The position numbers and the translations under genes were made by a program. From positions 85,506 to 101,041 of the forward strand of contig MLAK01000584.1 of the NCBI GenBank assembly GCA_001839685.1: 15,536 nt of DNA. Reading direction: 5' to 3'. A model generated the notes under the pieces. The model saw only the letters and a program-made list of their open reading frames with translations. It did not search any database and was not told where the DNA came from. Shown in pieces: positions 1 through 7,435 of the stretch (positions are counted from its first letter, which is position 1; the number at the start of each line of letters is the position of its first letter). This DNA is from Tritrichomonas foetus (lineage: Eukaryota; Parabasalia; Tritrichomonadida; Tritrichomonadidae).

Positions 1-90
1 TTTAACTTCTTCTTTTGGTTTAACTCCTTCTTTTGATTTAACTTCTTTTTTTGGTTTCGATTTTTCTTTAGATTTAATTTCTTCTTTAGG
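1..90 (-). repeat. 18-bp tandem repeat coding a (P/S)KEEVK hexapeptide
   Basis: Five consecutive 18-bp units, each in the shape TTTAACTTCTTCTTTTGG on the plus strand with a few substitutions, run into the window edge. On the minus strand they encode variants of PKEEVK (PKEEIK, SKEKSK, PKKEVK, SKEGVK, PKEEVK) within the large frame. The array may continue outside the window. Confidence 0.8.
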
Positions 91-3000
91 CTTGATGTCT
101 GCTTTGGGGAAAATGGAGGAGGCATTTTCACCCAAATTATTTTTATTCCCTTCAATATTAATGATTGTATTATTCTGAATTCCACGTAATTGATTTGGTG
201 TAGACTCTGTTTGTGTTTCAATGTTAATGTTATCTTCTTCTTTCGTTGGAGAAGCTATTTCTTGAAAATTTTGTACTATCAAACTTTTCTTAGAAATTGG
301 TGATGAATTATTATTATGGGATTCATTAGTGTCTGATTGGTTTGTTTGAGTTGTTCCTTCTGTATAAACTTTTTTATTTTGTTTTTTGTTGCTTTTTTTC
401 TCTTCTTCTTTTTTTAAGGCGGAGCTCCTATCATTTTGATTATCTTGATTATTTTCGTATTTTTCTTGGTGTTTCTTGTTTTTTGGGCTGCAACAGTTTT
501 CGTTTGGAGTCGCCTCTTGGCCTTTTGGGTTTTTTGTATTCACAAGTAGTGATTTAGGGCTTATGGCGCTTCCAGACTCTTTATTATCTTTCTTTTTGGT
601 CGCTTTTGGAATTTTATGAGATTTATCTTTGTCCTTTTTTTTACTTTGTGATTCTTTGTTTGATATGTTGGGGATTTCAGCGAGCTCTTTTCTTTTAGGT
701 GATTTTTCTGAGCGTTTATTTTTACTCTCTTTAGGATTTGGAGAATTTTGTTTATTTTCAATAGCTATAGACGGCACATTCGCATCAATCTTGATCTTTT
801 CAACATCTTTTTCAACTTTTTCATGATCTTTGTCTTTTTCCATATTGTTAACTTTGCTCATATCTTCTTTTGCTTCAATATTTTCGCTTGACAAAGTTAA
901 TTGTATTTTATTTTCTTCTTGGTTTTGAGGTTTCTTCAGTGATGAAATTATTCTATCGATTTTAGCTGTAAACATATCAGGAGTATTATAATTTTGACTT
1001 CTTGCATTTCGTTGGTTACCAATTTTTGTCAATTTGTTCGGTCGATTATTAAGAATATCATTAATTACATCATCATTTCTCTCTTTTATTGATTTATTCT
1101 CATTTTGTGAATATTCAGAATCGGTTTCCGCATATACAATGTTTCTTAAATTAGTTTTATCAAATAATTCATCTTTATTTGAATTAGTTTCTTCATTATT
1201 TTCATTATTCGAATTAGCTTCATTGTTTGTTTCATTATTTTTCTTTTTTCTCAGATTCATAAGCATTAATTTCCTTTTTTCTTCCTCTTCGAGTTCTTTT
1301 TGTTTCAGAAGTTCCTTAAATTGTGCTCTTCTCTTTTTCTGTTCTAATTTATAAAAATAACCGCTATCTTCAAGCTCTTTTCTTTTCTTTTCTTTCTTGA
1401 ATTTTTCAAGCGCTGAATTTTGAAATGCTATAGAATCCAATGGTTTGATTTTATCAGGTTCTTCTGGTGGTTCGTCAGAAGACTCTAATTTTGATTTCTT
1501 TGTTGGAATAAAAGGCGTTAAAACGAATCTGGAACTATTTTGACCTGAAGCTTGAAGATTATTTTGATTGCTATCTGCATTAAACTTATTGAAAAAGTCA
1601 TCATTGTCGCTACTTCCTAGCAAATTCGATAAATTCAATGTATTGGGACAAAAGCTCATGTGTCGATTATGAACAAATTGACTTGATCTTTGTATTCCTA
1701 TTTTATTTAATCTCTTTCTTGGCATTGGTGCAAGAAATGGGTCTTCAAAAGATCCTGGATAATAAGAATTAAAGCTTTGAACAGTTGAACTAGTAAAAAC
1801 TTTATCAGGGGCATTGATACTTTTAATTGATGAAGATTTAGCAACAGCTTTCAAACTACTTTTTGATGAATTATCCATTTCAGAAAGTCCACAAGTGTTG
1901 GTTTGTTGATCAGATGCTGATCCTGGTGTTGGAGGAGTCAGTAAAGGTGGATTTGAAGGTGCCGGCATATTTGAACTAACTGATCTTGAATTTGAAATTG
2001 GTTGAGGTGAATTTGAAATTGGTCTTCGATGAGAAGTTTTTTGATTGATGGGTTTTGACGTAGAAATTGGAGTTTTTGATGAGGATGTTGGTGATAAATT
2101 GTTGGATCGAATTCCACTGACTGACGAATTATTTGAACTGATAGTTCTTGGTGACGAATTCATTGAATTTGTTTCTGACTTATTTGGATTTGTTGGTGAA
2201 ATTCTTGAAGTTGATGCTTTTTCTCTAAATTTACTCTTTTTAAGAGGTTTTGCTAAAGATGTTCTTTGTGTTCTTTCATAAGCAACTGGATTACTTGGAT
2301 CTTCAAAAAGTGGGGGTCGACTAAAAATTAACCTTGGTGGAACAGTTTTCTCTTTTTGATTATTTTCCACTTTATGAGCGTCAGTTTCGTTGCTATGTAT
2401 ACTTTTCTTGGAATTAGTGTTGTTTGTATTAGTTGGATTTCTTGATTTCGGGAAATTTTTATAATGAATTGTTGAGCACATTCGATAATTTAAATGGTCG
2501 AAATTATCTTTACCTCGTTTATTTGAATTCGAATGCTGTTTTTGAGGGGATTGGTTGGACGATTCTTCATTTTTTACAGGAGAATTATTTTCAGAATATA
2601 AAACAAATTCTATATTATCATCTGATAAATTTGGCTTCGAGATTTCCGATTTATTATTTTCACTTTGCATTATAAAATTATTATCGTCATAACGAAACAT
2701 TTTTGGAATTTTTGGTGTTTTCATTTTTTCTTTTTTCACTGGTGTTGAATTTTCTGAAAGTTTTTGAGAGCGATTTAAATTATGATATTCGAGATTATTT
2801 TGTCGATATTTAGAAACAATTGATCTGGATAAAGCAGCATTCTTTTTTCTCTTAGATAATTTTGTTGAAAATTTTTGTTCGTTTGGAATACTCTGAAAAT
2901 TACGGGGGCCATTCAAATGATAATATTCACGTGTTTTTATTCTTCTGATGGTAGTTTTCATACTTTTTCTGGATTTTTGGTTTTTCTGTGGTGCATCTTT

Positions 3001-3591
3001 ATAATTAATTGATTTATCATTTTTATTGCTTTGATCATCTTTCAACACATTTTTCGAGTTGTGAATTTTTGTTTTGGAATTTTTGCCAATGGAATGTGCT
3101 TTATTTGAATCACAATTTTGATTTCCAGTATTATTAGATTCATTTATATTTTCAGATTTTTCTATATAATCAGTATTTTCTGCTAATGTTCGTAATATCG
3201 CTTCGATGTCAAAATCAAAAGGAATTGGATTACTTTCAGTTTGATCGTTCGGATTTGTTTCATAACTACAATTGGATTTTGGACTTTTTGTTCTTTCCTT
3301 TTTTATTGAAAGGAGGGAAATCCAATCTGTATAATTTTTATTGCTTTTTTTAAATTCAATTTCGTCTGTTTTTGAATCTGGCGAAGATGGATTTCCATTT
3401 CCCGAAGCTTTGTGTACTGGAACGTTACATCCATGATTTAAAATAGCATCCACATTTTTTTGGATTTTTGGAATTTGAACGTATTTGGGGGTATATATCG
3501 GGCATCGATCAGTTTCGTTAGTTGTTGGTTGTTTGTCGTTCGAGAATGCTTCTTTCCTGTTGTTTTTCGTTTTTTGAGGAAAGTTGAGCAT
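1..3591 (-). CDS. Very large disordered Asn/Lys/Ser-rich protein, 3' end outside the window
   Basis: Reading the minus strand from the ATG at 3591 gives 1197 codons without a stop to the window edge, so the C-terminus is missing. The ATG is the first after an in-frame TAG about 70 bases upstream. I recognise no catalytic domain. Visible features: basic N-terminal third with a paired motif (EYYHLN and EYHNLN); a Ser/Pro/Asn-rich stretch at about residues 480-560; a highly charged, probable coiled-coil segment at about 717-785 rich in KKEKKRKELE-type sequence; Lys/Glu-rich low complexity beyond about 950; and a hexapeptide repeat at 1167-1197. Several basic clusters (KKSKF, PRKRL) and SP/TP sites could be nuclear-targeting and kinase sites, which is inference. 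Long openness in AT-rich DNA, where stops are frequent, strongly supports real coding. Function unknown; a scaffold or nuclear protein is only a guess. Confidence 0.85.
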   Translation of the reverse strand, partial: MLNFPQKTKNNRKEAFSNDKQPTTNETDRCPIYTPKYVQIPKIQKNVDAILNHGCNVPVHKASGNGNPSSPDSKTDEIEFKKSNKNYTDWISLLSIKKERTKSPKSNCSYETNPNDQTESNPIPFDFDIEAILRTLAENTDYIEKSENINESNNTGNQNCDSNKAHSIGKNSKTKIHNSKNVLKDDQSNKNDKSINYKDAPQKNQKSRKSMKTTIRRIKTREYYHLNGPRNFQSIPNEQKFSTKLSKRKKNAALSRSIVSKYRQNNLEYHNLNRSQKLSENSTPVKKEKMKTPKIPKMFRYDDNNFIMQSENNKSEISKPNLSDDNIEFVLYSENNSPVKNEESSNQSPQKQHSNSNKRGKDNFDHLNYRMCSTIHYKNFPKSRNPTNTNNTNSKKSIHSNETDAHKVENNQKEKTVPPRLIFSRPPLFEDPSNPVAYERTQRTSLAKPLKKSKFREKASTSRISPTNPNKSETNSMNSSPRTISSNNSSVSGIRSNNLSPTSSSKTPISTSKPINQKTSHRRPISNSPQPISNSRSVSSNMPAPSNPPLLTPPTPGSASDQQTNTCGLSEMDNSSKSSLKAVAKSSSIKSINAPDKVFTSSTVQSFNSYYPGSFEDPFLAPMPRKRLNKIGIQRSSQFVHNRHMSFCPNTLNLSNLLGSSDNDDFFNKFNADSNQNNLQASGQNSSRFVLTPFIPTKKSKLESSDEPPEEPDKIKPLDSIAFQNSALEKFKKEKKRKELEDSGYFYKLEQKKRRAQFKELLKQKELEEEEKRKLMLMNLRKKKNNETNNEANSNNENNEETNSNKDELFDKTNLRNIVYAETDSEYSQNENKSIKERNDDVINDILNNRPNKLTKIGNQRNARSQNYNTPDMFTAKIDRIISSLKKPQNQEENKIQLTLSSENIEAKEDMSKVNNMEKDKDHEKVEKDVEKIKIDANVPSIAIENKQNSPNPKESKNKRSEKSPKRKELAEIPNISNKESQSKKKDKDKSHKIPKATKKKDNKESGSAISPKSLLVNTKNPKGQEATPNENCCSPKNKKHQEKYENNQDNQNDRSSALKKEEEKKSNKKQNKKVYTEGTTQTNQSDTNESHNNNSSPISKKSLIVQNFQEIASPTKEEDNINIETQTESTPNQLRGIQNNTIINIEGNKNNLGENASSIFPKADIKPKEEIKSKEKSKPKKEVKSKEGVKPKEEVK

Positions 3592-3921
3592 TTCGACTTC
3601 TTTTAAAATCAAAACTGAAAACACATTCAATTTTTGAATCCTTTTAACGAATATCTAACTTTTGTTTCTATATTTGGTCATATAAAAATTTTGTCTTCTT
3701 GAAGTAATTTGTCATGAATATATTGATGCTCTAATAATAATTTTGCCCTTTTAAAATTCAAAAGTTTAGAATTATTTGTTATTATTCTAGTAGTTTGCAA
3801 AATATGAACAATTCATTCAACAAACTGATGAAATTAGATATATCAACGTTTATTCCAAAATAATAGGAATCATTTAATAATCATATACTCAAATGATTTG
3901 AGTCAGAAAAGTGATTCTCTA

Positions 3922-4112
3922 GGAGTGAAAAATGAAAGTCTCAAAATTCGACTACGTTAGTATGTCGAATTAGGGTGAAAAAGGTAGTTGTTTAATTTTT
4001 TAATGATATACGTGTGATATTGCTGAATCTTCGCAATAAACTGGAGAAGATTCATATTTATGCACATTTATTATTGGTGTGGTCGAATTTTGAGACATTC
4101 GTTTTTCACTCC
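3922..4112. repeat. Imperfect inverted repeat, about 31-nt arms
   Basis: The left arm (3922-3952) starts GGAGTGAAAAATGAAAGTCT and continues CAAAATTCGAC. The reverse complement of 4082-4112 matches it at 29 of 31 positions by eye. Weaker similarity continues outward (TCAGAAAAGTGATTC versus TGACAAAAGATTC). The interior is about 130 bp with a small hairpin. It could be a short non-autonomous mobile element remnant, but I see no target-site duplication. Confidence 0.7.
4024..4054. repeat. Perfect 9-bp stem hairpin inside the inverted repeat
   Basis: TGAATCTTC (4024-4032) is followed after 13 bases by its exact complement GAAGATTCA (4046-4054). It sits near the middle of the larger inverted repeat. 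Function unknown. Confidence 0.6.
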
Positions 4113-4150
4113 GAGCGCAAAATATCCGAATCTTTTGTCATCCTTTAATC

Positions 4151-4151
<1 letters not shown>

Positions 4152-4195
<44 letters not shown>
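4152..4195. repeat. 44-nt uninterrupted T tract (A44 on minus strand)
   Basis: A pure run of T preceded by G and followed by GAATG. On the minus strand it is an A tract located directly after the last recognisable ankyrin remnant. Its true length may be uncertain because such runs are error-prone in sequencing and assembly. Confidence 0.9.
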
Positions 4196-4196
<1 letters not shown>

Positions 4197-4199
4197 AAT

Positions 4200-6259
4200 G
4201 AGAAACTGCAAATCATCAAAACTCGTGGAAAAATATCTCGAAAATTCCTTTATGGCTTTTGTCCATTCCATAATGCCATGGTGGATTATAAACATTATAA
4301 AATGATTTCATCTTAATTTAAATGATAAATAATAAGAAATAATAATAATTTTATCTTGTTTCAATGGAATAATGTCCTTTTGTTTTAAAAGAAATAAGAT
4401 AATTTCGATACCTCCATTATCACAGGCACAATGAAGTGGTGTTTGATGAAAATTACGTAAAGCTTCGTTACTATTTCGATTAATATCTTCATTGTCATTA
4501 TCATTAATATCTATCGATGAATCTTTCAATATTTCTTTGATAATGTCGAGATTTCCGTATTGGCAAGCTATGTGAAGTGGTGTAAAATAAAATATAAAAA
4601 AATTCCTTATTTATTATGTGGAGAACTATGAATAATGAGAAAAATTCTATCTCTTTCATCATTAATCAGAGGATGATTAAATAATTCGAAAATTTCTAAA
4701 TTTCCATTCATGCAGACATAATGAAGTGGAGTATAGTTAAATATTTAATGTTATTAGATCTATAAGATAGAAATAAGAATAAATTAAGAAATAAATGATT
4801 CTCCTTCAGCGTGTTTATCGATGGATGGTTGTTCACACAAAAGATCAACAATTTCATAATATCCATATTTACATGCATAATGTAATGGTGCCATATTTTA
4901 TAAGTATTTATATAATGATGAATCAAGGGGAAAATGTTATTTTTCAAGTTAAGATCAATATCAGGAAACTCTAGTAACTTTTCAATTATTTCATAATAAC
5001 CATATTGACATGCAATATTAAGCAAAGTGTCATAAACTAATTGTAAAAACCCCATGAACAGGAAATAGAATATTTCCGTTTTGTTGGTTAATGGCAGCTG
5101 TGTATTTGAGAAGAAACTCATTAATTAAATACAATTTTGGATAAGGAAACAAGTTCGATAGAAAATTATCAATGAAAGAGGGTTGATTAGAATATATTGT
5201 TAAAAATTCTGATATTTTTTCGAAATTATAAGAGGATAGTTCAAGTTTAATGAAGTCTTGTCTATAGTTAGAAGCATCAAATGAATTTGAACTCATAATA
5301 TAATCCATAATATCCAATTGGTGATATTTAACAGCCTGGAAAAGATGGTAATCACTAAAATTCGGTTGGGTTTCTTCTTCTAATATATGCAAAATTTCAA
5401 TATTACCACCTACAATACTGAATAATAATGATTGAGAGGAATAATCGGCTTTGTTAAGTCGAAGGTATTTAAATATATTAATTGATCCATAAAAAATAGA
5501 ACAATCTAAAAGAGTTATTCCTTCATAGTCTTTGATCAAAATTTCATTGGATTCAAATAACATGCGAATTTTTGAATTTAAGTTAAAAGTTTCATTCGAA
5601 GCTATAATTTTAAGAAATGAATCTAAGTCATCATTTTGAATTATTTTTCTGATATTATCTCCATCTCTGTTTTTGTATAACTCTTTACGGTTTGGTTTTT
5701 TAATTATATTTTTCAATTTATAATATTTCAAATCACTTCTAAATTCAGTTTTCAATTGTTTGTAAATGGAAAAATTGAACTTTTTGATTTCTGGTAAAAA
5801 ATAAACAAAATAATCCATATTATATCTTGAATGAATCTCATTTGTTATTAAAGTTATGTCGATGTGCTGCTTCTCTAAAAGGTATAATATTAGTCTTTTA
5901 TTATTTCTGAAAAGCTCAAAGATTGTTGCTGGATAAAATAATTCATTCAGGCAATGCTTCTCATAAAGATCATCTATGAGTGAGGTAATTTTCGTAAAAA
6001 TTGTACTATTAGATGGTCTAATCAATGATGTATATGATACCATCCTAATAAATGCATCGTAAAGCGCTAAATTTCCCTTTACGTCTTCATTTGTCAAATA
6101 ATTTGATAATTCGTGAAGCTTGATATTTATTTTAGTTTCATCACATTCATATAAAGCTAATAGTTTTCTTTGTAAGTTTGCAAGGATAATAATACTAGAG
6201 CGTAATATCTCAATATCCATATGATGAACAAATTGTGTCTTATGAATTATGTAAAGCAT
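4200..6259 (-). pseudogene. DUF3447/ankyrin-repeat protein gene, 3' part broken
   Basis: The ATG at 6259 opens a 409-residue frame ending at 5030. Its first ~340 residues have the usual layout of trichomonad DUF3447 ankyrin proteins: helical N-terminus, TIFELFRNNKRLILYLLE at about 112-129, YFVYFLPEI, a DGDNIRKIIQNDD segment, then YGSINIFKYLRLN and GGNIEILHILEE. Further ankyrin repeats follow in shifting frames: a TLLNIACQYGYYEI repeat (from 5028), APLHYACKYGYYEI (4891), TPLHYVCMNGNLEI (4732), TPLHIACQYGNLDI (4583), TPLHCACDNGGIEI (4442), and a worn PPWHYGMDKSHKGIFEIF (4284). The first three junctions between these modules carry stops or frameshifts; the fourth is open. The repeats probably bound partner proteins; role unknown. 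Either the gene is decaying from the 3' end, or only the N-terminal part is expressed. An initiator-like TCATTT lies 16 nt before the ATG, so transcription is plausible. Confidence 0.75.
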
Positions 6260-6302
6260 TCAAATTACTCACAAATGATTTTTCACATAAGATTTCTCAC
6301 AA
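6260..6302. promoter_or_regulatory. 43-bp divergent promoter with initiator-like motifs on both strands
   Basis: The gap between two divergent start codons contains CTCACAAATGATT at 6268-6280, repeated exactly at 6296-6308. On the plus strand TCACAA (A at 6299) fits the trichomonad initiator TCA(Y)(W)(W), 4 nt before the ATG at 6303. On the minus strand TCATTT (A at 6276) fits it too, about 16 nt before the ATG at 6259. Known trichomonad 5' leaders are this short. Start sites are inferred. Confidence 0.6.
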
Positions 6303-7187
6303 ATGATTCTCATATTTCTCTTTTGTTTTCGAAATGAAGATTACATGACGCCTGGTTACCGAACGACAACTTTTTCAGATTCAGTCAAAAATTTCAATCT
6401 AAACTATACTCTTGACAATATTTTCTTATTCGATAATATTAGCTTTTATACAATCAAAGTAAAGTTTCTCGATATGACAGAACCCGAAACTATCCAACCG
6501 ATGGAAAACGGATTTTCAGGTCATTTTATGACCGAAGTTGAAATTACGTCATTGACAAACGGAACTCATTCAATTCAAATTTATTCTTTACCAAAAGGTT
6601 ATTGTTCGCATAACTACGTTTCATACTACTCCTACCAACAACAAACTACCAGAATTAATTGGTCGATCACCAATCCAGAAAAATTTATTGTATGCTATCT
6701 TCATCAATTTCCAGGGCACAACGTACACTTAAAAGCGAAATTATCAACAAGTTCACTTTCAGAAGCCTCTTATTTACTTCCATCTGATTATATGTATGGA
6801 AATTATTCAGGTACCCCAATTCCTCGCTCAAAGACCACAGAATTCATGCTACAAGATGGTTTAATAATTCGACTTAAAGGTGAATCTTCCCAAACTAACT
6901 CATACTTCGATCTTGTATCTCGGCCACTTGGGACAAGTAAAAGTGAAGCCAAAAGCTTCAATTCACTTCCTTTTTATTTTGTTGTTTCAAAGCAAGGCTA
7001 TAATTTCTTGAATGATATCAATATAAGCCTCTCAAAAGTTCCCTACACACTATTTCAATTATCCATTGAAGCTATATATGGTCTTACATTGTCAATTATT
7101 ATATTTGTACTTGTGATTACCTTAACTACAGTATTTTTCTGTCAAAAACTCAATTGTTTGAAATGCACTAAACCCAAAATGTATTAA
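6303..7187 (+). CDS. Single-pass membrane glycoprotein, type I-like, unknown family
   Basis: 294 residues. The start ATG is the only one available, since an in-frame TAA lies 15 bases upstream. The N-terminus begins with a very short hydrophobic run (residues 2-9) that could be a minimal signal peptide. The long middle part (about 25-250) carries six Asn-glycosylation sequons (N34, N45, N86, N119, N167, N240) and reads as beta-rich extracellular sequence. One strong membrane segment at about 258-279 is followed by a 15-residue basic tail with Cys285 and Cys288, which could be acylated. This layout suggests a surface or endomembrane protein with its bulk on the lumenal side. I do not recognise the family. 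It shares a 43-bp promoter with the ankyrin gene. A possible AATAAA poly(A) signal lies about 70 bases past the stop. Confidence 0.85.
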   Translation: MILIFLFCFRNEDYMTPGYRTTTFSDSVKNFNLNYTLDNIFLFDNISFYTIKVKFLDMTEPETIQPMENGFSGHFMTEVEITSLTNGTHSIQIYSLPKGYCSHNYVSYYSYQQQTTRINWSITNPEKFIVCYLHQFPGHNVHLKAKLSTSSLSEASYLLPSDYMYGNYSGTPIPRSKTTEFMLQDGLIIRLKGESSQTNSYFDLVSRPLGTSKSEAKSFNSLPFYFVVSKQGYNFLNDINISLSKVPYTLFQLSIEAIYGLTLSIIIFVLVITLTTVFFCQKLNCLKCTKPKMY

Positions 7188-7435
7188 TTACTACATATTC
7201 ACAAGATTACAGGAATTAATTCAAAAATGAGCTTAATTAATAGATCAATATGACATTAATAAATGTATGAGAATAGTTTTGTGAATCGAAGATATCAAAA
7301 TTTGGCCGAAATGAATTGCGAATTGATTTAAAAAAAAAATTAGTCGCATTTTAATTATGCGAGTTATTATGATTTAGTTGATACCTATAATAAAAAACAT
7401 AGAGAATACGAAATTACAATAACTTTATTATATTT

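Larger units (their letters stand above)
3592..4199. other. Intergenic gap with inverted repeat, hairpin and T tract
   Basis: No coding frame is convincing here. The gap lies between the start of the large minus-strand gene and the decayed 3' end of the ankyrin gene. It contains the inverted repeat 3922-4112, the hairpin 4024-4054 and the T44 run 4152-4195, listed separately. No clean trichomonad initiator motif is seen just upstream of the ATG at 3591; the closest, TCAGTTTT, has G where a pyrimidine is expected. Confidence 0.6.

Noticed and set aside
342..2675. Several plus-strand frames of 65-106 residues rich in Phe/Leu/Ser
   Set aside because: They lie antisense to the 1197-codon minus-strand frame and have the composition expected of its complement.
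4071..4295. Minus-strand frame with a Lys homopolymer
   Set aside because: The Lys run is only the A44 tract; the frame crosses it by chance and shows no protein-like conservation.
5030..5100. Ultrashort intron at the ankyrin frame break
   Set aside because: The only candidate GT...TTAG segments here are 14 or 23 nt, neither restores the frame, and there is no TAACACA-type motif.
7344..7362. Hairpin TCGCAT...ATGCGA between convergent genes as a terminator
   Set aside because: A 6-bp stem in AT-rich eukaryotic DNA is not a known termination signal in this lineage.
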